A stretch of 23,327 nucleotides of DNA from Candidatus Poseidoniaceae archaeon (GTDB taxonomy: Archaea > Thermoplasmatota > Poseidoniia > Poseidoniales > Poseidoniaceae): positions 1-23,327 of the forward strand of contig JAKURJ010000011.1 of assembly GCA_022452125.1 (NCBI GenBank). The letters are read 5' to 3'. This document shows positions 13,710-20,149 of the stretch, piece by piece. The position numbers and the translations under genes were made by a program. Under the pieces are notes generated by a model that saw only the letters and a list, made by a program, of their open reading frames with translations, did not search any database and had not been told where the DNA came from. Within the stretch, counting starts at the first letter, position 1. Every line of letters starts with the position of its first letter.

Positions 13710-15395
13710 ATGAGCGACAAGGATACTTCAAAGGATAGTCCTGATGAAGAAGAGGACTGGATGTCCTACGCCAATGCAGGCTTTGGGTCAACCGATTATT
13801 CCCTTTGGGACGATGCCGGGCAAGAGGCAGAAATCGTCGCAGAACCGGAATGGGATGAAGAAAATCTTCAACTCGATACAGGGGAAGAAGAAATCCCTGC
13901 AGCACCAAAGCCTGCGGGACTCAAGCATCTTGTTAGAATAGGTACTTGCAATCACTGCCTAGGCCGAGTTGGTGGAAAGAAGAGATTCGGTCAATCCAAT
14001 TTAGAATCCGGAATTGAAATTAGAGCAAGCGTTGTTGAAACCGATTCAACGATGGCAAATGCCAGAGAAGAAACGCCATTATGTCCGTTTTGTGAAAATC
14101 TATTCGATGAGGCGCCTTTACTAGCCGAATTGATTCACGAATCGGTTGGCGAGAGAGAATGCTCTCGATTACAGTTGGGCGCAAGGATTCCAAAGGATCA
14201 CTCTGACGCTGAAGACCATCTCCGCAAAAGGTTCGGTGCAGGCGGTTCTGCCCCACTAAAATCTAGTTTGGTAGAAGAGGTTGCTCGTCAACTCGGAGAA
14301 CTTGGAATGGGGCAAAATTTGGTTGTAGAAAAGCCAGAAATCCTAGCATTAATCGATGTTCTTACCCTAACGGTAGAACTTGATATTCGCTCGCACTATG
14401 TCTATGGAAGATATCGAAAATTGGAGAGAGGAATCCCGCAAACAAAGTGGCCATGCCGTGCATGTAAAGGACGCGGTTGTGAGAAATGTGACTACACTGG
14501 CCTACAATACAAATCGTCAGTCCAGGGGCTGATTGGGGACCCAATACTCGACCTGTTCGGCAGTGAAGAACATGCTTTTCACGGTATGGGCAGAGAGGAT
14601 ATCGATGTTAGATGTCTAGGTCGTGGCAGGCCTTTCGTTATCGAACTAAAGAAGCCACACAAGCGTAATGTAGATGCAAATCTCATCATGGAAGCAATCA
14701 ATTCTAGCGCCGAGGGTCGTCTAGAAGTTTCTGACATGAGGCCTTCGAATAGAAGCGAAGTTGTCAGAGTTAAGGATACTCCAGCTGAGAAATCATACAC
14801 AATCAGATATCTGATTGAACCAATCACTCAATCTGAACTTGATGAATTAACCCAAGTAATGGAGATCCCGAGTAACAATCAGGACAGAAATCGCCGAAGA
14901 AAGAACCACCATCGCAGAAAGAAGCCCGAACCTAAAGTCGAGGAAGAAATCGATTATTCGTCTTTGAAAAAGGCGGAATTAGTAGAATTGTGTGAACAGA
15001 AAGGACTAGCCAAGAGCGGAACTAAAGACACCTTGATCGAGAGACTTAGTACTTTCACAGAAGAAACTCTGCCTTTGCCTGAGAGAGATTATGTGATGGA
15101 AATCATGACCAATTTGCAAGGTTGCACCTTAGCGCAGAGAACCCCTGAAAGAGTCGCTCATCGTCGGGCAGATAAGATCCGCAAGAGAATGGTTCTCGAA
15201 ACCTCAAACCCTTCCATCGAAGAAGATGAGAATGGAAATCTGGTTGCAGAGTTTAGCTTAAGGTGCGAATCTGGCACCTATGTCAAAGAAACAGTCCACG
15301 GAGATAGCGGTAGAACTCAACCATCCATCGCTTCTCTAATCAAGGCAAAATGCACTGTTGAATGGCTCGATGTAGCCGATATTCATGCAGATTAG
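13710..15395 (+). CDS. pus10: tRNA pseudouridine(54/55) synthase Pus10 with an inserted SAP domain
   Basis: 561 aa from ATG 13710, chosen because GGTGAT lies just before it; an upstream TTG-type frame from 13614 adds 32 uncharacteristic residues. The enzyme makes pseudouridine at positions 54/55 of the T arm. An acidic N-terminal tail (1-70), a zinc site C80-C83/C125-C128, a THUMP-like region, a second CRACKGRGCEKC cluster (C249, C252, C257, C260), the catalytic-aspartate motif GREDIDVR (294-301) with GRGRPFVIELKKPHKR, and the C-terminal QRTPERVAHRRADKIRKR (476-493) are visible. Between core and C-terminus lies an extra segment: a basic stretch (391-410) then a SAP-type helix-extension-helix (about 414-447, SLKKAELVELCEQKGL, SGTKDTLIERL). 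Ordinary archaeal Pus10 is near 390-430 aa. It precedes the L21e operon, an arrangement common in euryarchaea. Confidence 0.93.
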   Translation: MSDKDTSKDSPDEEEDWMSYANAGFGSTDYSLWDDAGQEAEIVAEPEWDEENLQLDTGEEEIPAAPKPAGLKHLVRIGTCNHCLGRVGGKKRFGQSNLESGIEIRASVVETDSTMANAREETPLCPFCENLFDEAPLLAELIHESVGERECSRLQLGARIPKDHSDAEDHLRKRFGAGGSAPLKSSLVEEVARQLGELGMGQNLVVEKPEILALIDVLTLTVELDIRSHYVYGRYRKLERGIPQTKWPCRACKGRGCEKCDYTGLQYKSSVQGLIGDPILDLFGSEEHAFHGMGREDIDVRCLGRGRPFVIELKKPHKRNVDANLIMEAINSSAEGRLEVSDMRPSNRSEVVRVKDTPAEKSYTIRYLIEPITQSELDELTQVMEIPSNNQDRNRRRKNHHRRKKPEPKVEEEIDYSSLKKAELVELCEQKGLAKSGTKDTLIERLSTFTEETLPLPERDYVMEIMTNLQGCTLAQRTPERVAHRRADKIRKRMVLETSNPSIEEDENGNLVAEFSLRCESGTYVKETVHGDSGRTQPSIASLIKAKCTVEWLDVADIHAD

Positions 15396-15407
15396 CGCGT
15401 CGCGGTG

Positions 15408-15416
15408 CTTATATGG
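15408..15416 (+). promoter_or_regulatory. Candidate TATA box of the L21e-rpoF-DUF655-ksgA operon
   Basis: CTTATATGG stands out in an otherwise GC-rich 84-nt gap between pus10 and the L21e gene. Transcription would start near 15436-15440, leaving a leader of about 40 nt that contains GGAGTGG, the likely ribosome binding site, before the ATG at 15480. Confidence 0.55.
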
Positions 15417-15479
15417 GTCGGGCAGGTCGGCAGGTTGCTTCGAATGGTCTTATGACACGAGAAGCAGGAGTGGATTACC

Positions 15480-15770
15480 ATGAAGAGATCAAAAGGGCAG
15501 CGCCAAGGCACCCGAACAATCCTACGTCGCGGACGCCATGAAAGAGGCCGCGTAAACATTTCTCGCATCATGCATGACTACTCCGAAGGCGACCGTGTTG
15601 CTATCGTTCTAGACGGTGGACAACAAATGGGTATGCCTCACCGCAGATTCCAGGGACGAACTGGATTTATTCAGGGTCGTCAAGGTAAGGCTTGGGTCGT
15701 CGCTGTAAAGGACGGCAACATGCAGAAGACAGTCGTCGCTCGCCCTGAGCACCTTCGACCTTTGGAGTGA
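15480..15770 (+). CDS. rpl21e: 50S ribosomal protein L21e
   Basis: 96 aa, the family's usual length. Structural protein of the archaeal large ribosomal subunit. The N-terminal MKRSKGQRQGTRTILRR, the central YSEGDRVAIVLDGG, GMPHRRFQGRTG and terminal RPEHLRPLE are hallmarks of eL21. Highly basic. It leads the operon, with rpoF starting 5 nt after its stop. Confidence 0.97.
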   Translation: MKRSKGQRQGTRTILRRGRHERGRVNISRIMHDYSEGDRVAIVLDGGQQMGMPHRRFQGRTGFIQGRQGKAWVVAVKDGNMQKTVVARPEHLRPLE

Positions 15771-15775
15771 TTTTC

Positions 15776-16138
15776 ATGGATGAAGAAGGAACTTTCACAG
15801 ATTATGCATCCGTAAGGGACATGCTATTGCACGCTCAGGAACGCCGTGGCTTCCTGACATACGAACAGAAGGCTGCTCTCCAACACGCAGAGTGGGCTGC
15901 TAGTGGTAACCGCAATGGTTACTCCACAGACCCTAAGGTTTTCAATGACATTTTCAGTGCTATCATGGAAATTGAATTATTCCAGAAGTACCCTGAATTG
16001 GCAGCTAAACTAGCAGAATTGATGCCAATGCACGAAGACGATGTACGTGCTGTAATCGCTAGCCGCCGTATCTCTATCGACGGTGGAGACGTAACAGCAG
16101 TTCTTGACATCGTTCGCCAACATGTTGGCGTTGAATGA
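15776..16138 (+). CDS. rpoF: DNA-directed RNA polymerase subunit F (Rpb4)
   Basis: 120 aa from ATG 15776; a GTG at 15767 overlapping the L21e stop is possible but less likely. Rpb4/RpoF pairs with RpoE (Rpb7) to form the stalk of RNA polymerase, aiding open-complex formation and RNA exit. Family signs are RGFLTYEQKAALQHAEWAA in the N-terminal helical part and the C-terminal HRDC-like region with LAELMPMHEDDVRAVIASRR and a closing helix AVLDIVRQHV. The partner rpoE gene is not in the window. Position between L21e and DUF655 is the conserved archaeal order. Confidence 0.93.
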   Translation: MDEEGTFTDYASVRDMLLHAQERRGFLTYEQKAALQHAEWAASGNRNGYSTDPKVFNDIFSAIMEIELFQKYPELAAKLAELMPMHEDDVRAVIASRRISIDGGDVTAVLDIVRQHVGVE

Positions 16139-16163
16139 ATAAACCCGACAACTGGTGATAACC

Positions 16164-16760
16164 ATGCGCAATGACCATCGCGGCGGGCAGCGTAGAAATC
16201 CCCGCGATAGACCAGACCCTCTTCTCAAGGTAGAATGGTGTCGAGTTATCGACCATCCTGAAACAGATGCGGCAATCGTAGTTGTGACTGAGCCAGCATT
16301 GCACGTCATTCGCTTGCGTCCAAAACCAGATTCAGCAATTCAGATGGTTGGAGATAGAATCTACATGGGTATTGACCACACACAGAGAGATGTAGTACAG
16401 GATGTACTTGGATTTGCTAGAATCCGAGACTTGTCCAATGCTGCATCAATTGAATTACCAATCGTGATCCAACAAATCATCGAGGAGTCTCCAGACGTAT
16501 TCATTCAGCAATTCTTCAACAGAGCAGGAAACCTCTCTCTGAAGATGCATGCGTTCGAGTTGTTACCAGGTGTTGGAAACAAGAAGGCTATGGAAATGGT
16601 TGCTAGCAGAGGGCGAGTAGGTTGGGAGAATTTCGCTCAACTTAACGAGGACTGCAACATCAATGCTGCAGAATTACTTGCTAAGAGATTCGTCTCTGAA
16701 ATCGAGGATAGGGGATTACAACCTAGGTTGTTGGACCTTCTATTAAGACAGGATGAGTGA
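16164..16760 (+). CDS. DUF655 family protein (HhH, probable RNA-binding)
   Basis: 198 aa from ATG 16164 (a GTG at 16155 lies in frame upstream). The protein has an OB-like beta region (about 20-75: VEWCRVIDHPE, AIVVVTE, VGDRIYMGID) and a C-terminal helix-hairpin-helix with LKMHAFELLPGVGNKKAMEMV (about 128-148), characteristic of DUF655, an archaeal family of uncharacterised nucleic-acid-binding proteins. It is persistently encoded between rpoF and ksgA in archaea, which suggests a role in ribosome biogenesis or RNA handling. Its TGA (16758-16760) lies 5 nt before the ksgA ATG. Confidence 0.93.
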   Translation: MRNDHRGGQRRNPRDRPDPLLKVEWCRVIDHPETDAAIVVVTEPALHVIRLRPKPDSAIQMVGDRIYMGIDHTQRDVVQDVLGFARIRDLSNAASIELPIVIQQIIEESPDVFIQQFFNRAGNLSLKMHAFELLPGVGNKKAMEMVASRGRVGWENFAQLNEDCNINAAELLAKRFVSEIEDRGLQPRLLDLLLRQDE

Positions 16761-16765
16761 TTATC

Positions 16766-17599
16766 ATGGGCCATGGAGCCCGAGTTCTGATTGACCGTTT
16801 GCGTATGCGCAAAGACAACAACAAAGCGCTAGGCCAGCATTTCTTGAATAATGAGGAAATCCTTGACGAAACAATGCGCCTAGCAGAGGTTTCTTCACAA
16901 GACCATGTGGTTGAAATCGGACCTGGTCCCGGAGTTTTGACCGAAAGATTACTTGAGACGGGATGTGGACTGACATCGATTGAAATCGATCCTGAAGTTT
17001 GCGAGTTCCTTAGAGACAACTTCCCAAATCTTGAGTTAGTTGAAGGAGATGCTCTCGAAGTAAAATGGCCAAAGGCAAACAAAGTCGTGGCAAATATCCC
17101 CTACCAGATTTCTTCACCCCTAATCGATGTAATCACTCGTACTAATTCGATTGACTACGTGGTAATTCTTGTCCAGGAAGAGTTCGCAGAAAGACTGGTT
17201 GTGGAATGGGAAAGTGATAGAGGCAGTTTAGGAATGTGCACGATGTTGGATTGGGATTGTACTTTCGAAATGCGCGTTGGGCCACATTGTTTCACGCCCT
17301 CACCTCAAGTTCACTCGCGTCTAGTAACAATGAAGCGCAAGGAATCTCCGGCCAATTCTAAGTTGGCGAAATTATTGATTCGGCAAGCATTCGCTCAAAG
17401 ACGCAAAAAACTTCGAAATACTCTTTCAAAAGCTCCAAAAAGAATCGCTAGAGTTAGTGGCTGGCACGCAAAAATCTATCGCGAGGCCATTCAGTCCCTC
17501 GATTGGGATTTGCTTGAAGAAAGGCCTGAGGATTTAGAAATCGAGGATTGGCTTGAGTTAGCACGACTTCTTGAGGATGCTCGTGAGGCGATGGGTTGA
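16766..17599 (+). CDS. ksgA: 16S rRNA dimethyladenosine transferase KsgA/Dim1
   Basis: 277 aa from ATG 16766 (an in-frame GTG at 16757 overlaps the previous stop). Dimethylates the two adjacent adenines in helix 45 of 16S rRNA during small-subunit maturation, using S-adenosylmethionine. Motifs: ALGQHFL (21-27), SAM site EIGPGPGVLTERL (50-62), acidic EIDPEV (73-78), catalytic NIPYQISSPL (110-119), and a basic C-terminal helical domain including RQAFAQRRKKLRNTL. It lies in the conserved translation operon. Confidence 0.96.
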   Translation: MGHGARVLIDRLRMRKDNNKALGQHFLNNEEILDETMRLAEVSSQDHVVEIGPGPGVLTERLLETGCGLTSIEIDPEVCEFLRDNFPNLELVEGDALEVKWPKANKVVANIPYQISSPLIDVITRTNSIDYVVILVQEEFAERLVVEWESDRGSLGMCTMLDWDCTFEMRVGPHCFTPSPQVHSRLVTMKRKESPANSKLAKLLIRQAFAQRRKKLRNTLSKAPKRIARVSGWHAKIYREAIQSLDWDLLEERPEDLEIEDWLELARLLEDAREAMG

Positions 17600-17629
17600 C
17601 ATCTAACCGCCCGCTCGGCCTGTCCCGTC

Positions 17630-17636
17630 GGAGGGG
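17630..17636 (+). promoter_or_regulatory. Strong Shine-Dalgarno that sets the start at 17642
   Basis: GGAGGGG ends 5 nt before the ATG at 17642. It supports that ATG over the GTG at 17636, which overlaps the site itself. Confidence 0.6.
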
Positions 17637-17641
17637 TGCAC

Positions 17642-18730
17642 ATGGCAAAGAAGGACACATATCTGGCTCTACTTCGTCGAGGAATCGACGAGACAACAGC
17701 AATGCAATTAGCAGATGCTGGAATCAAGATTGGAGATCTGAAAAAGATCGATAAAACACAACTGGTTGAGAACTACGGATTGAAAACAGATATCGCAGAA
17801 GGTGTTCTAGAAATCATTTCAGCAGGCCCTCAGTCTCACGGAAAGGAAAGGTTCCTTTCCAAGGTTCTTGCTCCTGAAAGAAAACCAGAGAACAAGATTG
17901 AGGAATTGAAATTCAAGCGTCAGCAGAAGGATGTTCTCTCTGAGTTAGCAGAACAGAAAGAAAGACTGAAACTTGCAAAGGTCGAAGCATTCCGCTCCAA
18001 GAAGTTGGTAATGAACCGTCTTGGAAAGACCGTGGAACTGATTGTCAAGTTGGAAAACAATTTGCACGATGAAGGTAAGGATGACCAGAAAGTCAAGATT
18101 CGTGACCAGTTAGAAACCCGTGGATTGGAAGCTGCTAGAGACCACGAAATGCTAGAATTGGAAGGCACTCCACAAGACATTGTAGACTTCCGCAGAAAGA
18201 TAGTTCCTACTTTGATTCTACACGCATGCCCAGCATGTGGTGAAGAGATGGACCCAAGAACCAGCAGAAATCCGGATGATCCAGAAAACTGGTCATTCAT
18301 TTGTTGGGAATGTGAAACACCGTTCTCACCGGGACTTTCACTTGCTGTCGACCAAATTATGGAAAACGGCGGTAGAGTCGTAATTGACCCAGATGCACGT
18401 CCAAGAAACCCTGTTCCTCCCAAACCTGCTTCTCAGGATTTCGCTACAATCAACCAATTGGTACAAGACGAATTGAAGCAAACTGGTGCAGATGCTGACA
18501 CAATGACTCAAGCAGCTGAGCAATCAGCATTGACAAGTGGATTGATGAGCATTGACGATTGGATTGACCAAACATTGGCTGCTAAGAGTTACATTCAGGC
18601 TCAAGAAGACCGTGAAGATTTCATTCTGCGAACTGGTGCTGGTGCAACCAAATTCAACAAGTGGATGAAGAAAGCAGGACTCTACTTCAACAAGCAGACT
18701 GGCCGCTGGTCACGCTGGGAAGACCGTTGA
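17642..18730 (+). CDS. Unknown protein: HhH-like N-terminus, coiled coil, four-Cys zinc site, aromatic tail
   Basis: 362 aa; I do not recognise a named family. Residues 6-60 look like a helix-hairpin-helix/SAM-like unit (LLRRGIDETTAMQLADAGI), followed by a charged coiled-coil region (about 85-190). A zinc-ribbon-like site has C196-P-A-C199 and C221-W-E-C224. A Pro-rich stretch (about 250-265) leads to acidic helices, and the end (GLYFNKQTGRWSRW, 346-359) resembles the tail of the 95-aa protein at 11513-11800. The combination suggests a nucleic-acid- or ribosome-associated factor, in line with its position 42 nt after ksgA; this is inference. A strong Shine-Dalgarno precedes it, and the ferredoxin gene follows after 9 nt. 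Confidence 0.8.
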   Translation: MAKKDTYLALLRRGIDETTAMQLADAGIKIGDLKKIDKTQLVENYGLKTDIAEGVLEIISAGPQSHGKERFLSKVLAPERKPENKIEELKFKRQQKDVLSELAEQKERLKLAKVEAFRSKKLVMNRLGKTVELIVKLENNLHDEGKDDQKVKIRDQLETRGLEAARDHEMLELEGTPQDIVDFRRKIVPTLILHACPACGEEMDPRTSRNPDDPENWSFICWECETPFSPGLSLAVDQIMENGGRVVIDPDARPRNPVPPKPASQDFATINQLVQDELKQTGADADTMTQAAEQSALTSGLMSIDDWIDQTLAAKSYIQAQEDREDFILRTGAGATKFNKWMKKAGLYFNKQTGRWSRWEDR

Positions 18731-18739
18731 GGTGCTTCC

Positions 18740-19027
18740 ATGGGATTGATTCGATTCCTTCGTGGAGCGAAGTTGTTGGGTCAGACCAAAGAGATTCCAG
18801 GCAAGACTTTGGTAGAGCATGCTTATGCTGCTAATGTTGACATTCCTACAAACTGTACTAGTGGTAATTGCGGCTCTTGCATGGTTACACTTCTTTCTGG
18901 CAAGGTTAGTTTGCCAGACCCTCTAACTCCTGGCCTTGATGAAGAGATAGTGGAAGATGGAGCAAGATTAGGCTGTATTGGGATCCCCAGTGGAGATGTT
19001 GACATCGATATCTTGCCACCGATTTGA
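18740..19027 (+). CDS. [2Fe-2S] ferredoxin, plant type
   Basis: 95 aa. Electron carrier with one [2Fe-2S] cluster. The ligands are C39, C44 and C47 in CTSGNCGSCMV, and C79 in LGCIG, the usual CxxxxCxxC...C layout. The N-terminal region has the beta-grasp pattern with KTLVEHAYAANVDIP. Its redox partner is not evident; no reductase is adjacent. The Shine-Dalgarno GAGGTG overlaps the stop of the preceding gene (TGAGGTG at 18728-18734), implying coupled translation. Confidence 0.92.
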   Translation: MGLIRFLRGAKLLGQTKEIPGKTLVEHAYAANVDIPTNCTSGNCGSCMVTLLSGKVSLPDPLTPGLDEEIVEDGARLGCIGIPSGDVDIDILPPI

Positions 19028-19032
19028 GGTGA
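19026..19032 (+). promoter_or_regulatory. Shine-Dalgarno overlapping the ferredoxin stop
   Basis: GAGGTGA begins inside the TGA of the ferredoxin gene and ends 4 nt before the ATG at 19037, an excellent match to the archaeal anti-Shine-Dalgarno. It is the main evidence that the following 52-codon ORF is a gene. Confidence 0.65.
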
Positions 19033-19036
19033 AAGA

Positions 19037-19195
19037 ATGGATATTCCAATTTGGGTTTGGATTCTCAATATCGTAGGTGTAGGATCTATAGTTTGGTTCC
19101 TGTCTTGGCGCCTCAAATCAAAATTAGCTGAAGTTGAGGACCGTCATGTGATGAGTGGAATTCGCCACAGAAAACGCCTCGATGAATCCGAATAA
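19037..19195 (+). CDS. 52-aa single-span membrane protein
   Basis: ATG 19037 to TAA 19193-19195. One N-terminal hydrophobic helix (about 4-24, PIWVWILNIVGVGSIVWFLSW) is followed by a basic cytoplasmic tail (RLKSKL, RHRKR), the topology of an N-out or anchor-type small protein. It is preceded by a perfect Shine-Dalgarno overlapping the ferredoxin stop, so it is probably the last gene of this operon. Function unknown; it might tether the ferredoxin or a partner to the membrane, which is a guess. Confidence 0.65.
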   Translation: MDIPIWVWILNIVGVGSIVWFLSWRLKSKLAEVEDRHVMSGIRHRKRLDESE

Positions 19196-19206
19196 GCATT
19201 GGGCTC

Positions 19207-19218
19207 AATATAGTTAAA
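19207..19218 (+). promoter_or_regulatory. Candidate TATA box for the alpha/beta hydrolase gene
   Basis: AATATAGTTAAA lies 24-35 nt before the GTG at 19242. At that distance transcription would start at or very near the GTG, so the message is probably leaderless, in keeping with the absence of a Shine-Dalgarno there. Confidence 0.5.
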
Positions 19219-19241
19219 CCAGTAAAGTACCTCAGTGCATC

Positions 19242-20147
19242 GTGGGTCGAGTTAGGACGCTAATCCTTGGAAACAAGGCAGAGGATATAGACTTCTTGAA
19301 GAAGAAATACGGTCCCGCTCCCTCCAAGTTTATTTCAATACTAAATGGAGTAAATCTTCACGTTCGAGATGAAGGTGATACTAACGCTCCAGCGATTATT
19401 CTTGTTCACGGGCACACCGAAGATTTGCATACTTGGAATAAATTAACCGAAGGACTGGTAGGGAAATTTAGAGTTATTAGGTTTGATTTACGTAGGCACG
19501 GATTAACAGGCCCAGCAGCAGATAATGAATACAAATTGGAAAGTTACGTCTCGGATTTGTCAATGCTAATTCAACATCTTGAATTAGACAATTTTGTCTT
19601 AATTGGCCATTCTATGGGAGGGCGCAGCTCATTGAAATACACAATCAAGAATCCCGAGAAAGGCAACGGTCTAGTGCTACTTTCTGCAAGTGGCGCCCCT
19701 CGCGAACAAAAGACTTCACCGCCGCTGGCCCTTAGAATGATGAAAAATCCACTTGGACGTGCGCTAATCAGACGTCTTTGGTCTCGCAAAATGGCAAAAG
19801 ACTCACTCATGGATATGGTGTTCGATGATTCCTTAATCACAGAAGAAGAGGTAGATAGAATGTGGGATTTCTCAAGATATCCTGGAAGCATGAACGCAAT
19901 GTTCAAAGAATTTTCAGAAACATGGAAGGATTTCGAATCAACAGAAATTAATGAATTTTCGAAAAACACCTTGCTAATCTGGGGAGAAGAAGACACAATT
20001 TGCCCGATGGACATGGGTGAATGGTATGATTCACATCTACTAAATTCTAAATTGATTAGATTACAAAATATTGGCCACAACCCACAGTTCGAGTGTCCAG
20101 ACAAATGCTTGGAGGAAATTGCAGCTTGGTTTAAGGCACTAGAGTAA
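19242..20147 (+). CDS. Alpha/beta hydrolase
   Basis: 301 aa from a GTG; no in-frame ATG occurs before the conserved core. The catalytic triad is S124 in the nucleophile elbow GHSMGG (122-127), D251 in GEEDTICP and H279 in IGHNPQF. HGHTED (56-61) forms the oxyanion region and FDLRRHGLT (81-89) is typical of the esterase/lipase/C-C hydrolase group. A lid of about 70 residues (155-225) is basic then acidic. Likely an esterase or lipase; the substrate is unknown. It is convergent with the RND gene, only 2 nt between stops. Confidence 0.9.
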   Translation: MGRVRTLILGNKAEDIDFLKKKYGPAPSKFISILNGVNLHVRDEGDTNAPAIILVHGHTEDLHTWNKLTEGLVGKFRVIRFDLRRHGLTGPAADNEYKLESYVSDLSMLIQHLELDNFVLIGHSMGGRSSLKYTIKNPEKGNGLVLLSASGAPREQKTSPPLALRMMKNPLGRALIRRLWSRKMAKDSLMDMVFDDSLITEEEVDRMWDFSRYPGSMNAMFKEFSETWKDFESTEINEFSKNTLLIWGEEDTICPMDMGEWYDSHLLNSKLIRLQNIGHNPQFECPDKCLEEIAAWFKALE

Positions 20148-20149
20148 CT

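Noticed and set aside
15417..15440. GGTCGGGCAGGTCGGCAGGT short tandem similarity upstream of L21e
   Set aside because: Two imperfect units only; no sign of a repeat array or binding-site cluster.
15767..15775. GTG starts that overlap the preceding stop (also at 16155 and 16757)
   Set aside because: Each is followed within three codons by an ATG that begins a more typical N-terminus for RpoF, DUF655 and KsgA.
17920..18423. 167-codon open frame on the minus strand
   Set aside because: Entirely antisense to the 362-aa protein gene, Ser-rich low-complexity product, no ribosome binding site or family match.
19571..20104. 177-codon open frame on the minus strand
   Set aside because: Lies inside the alpha/beta hydrolase gene, whose catalytic motifs prove the plus strand is coding.
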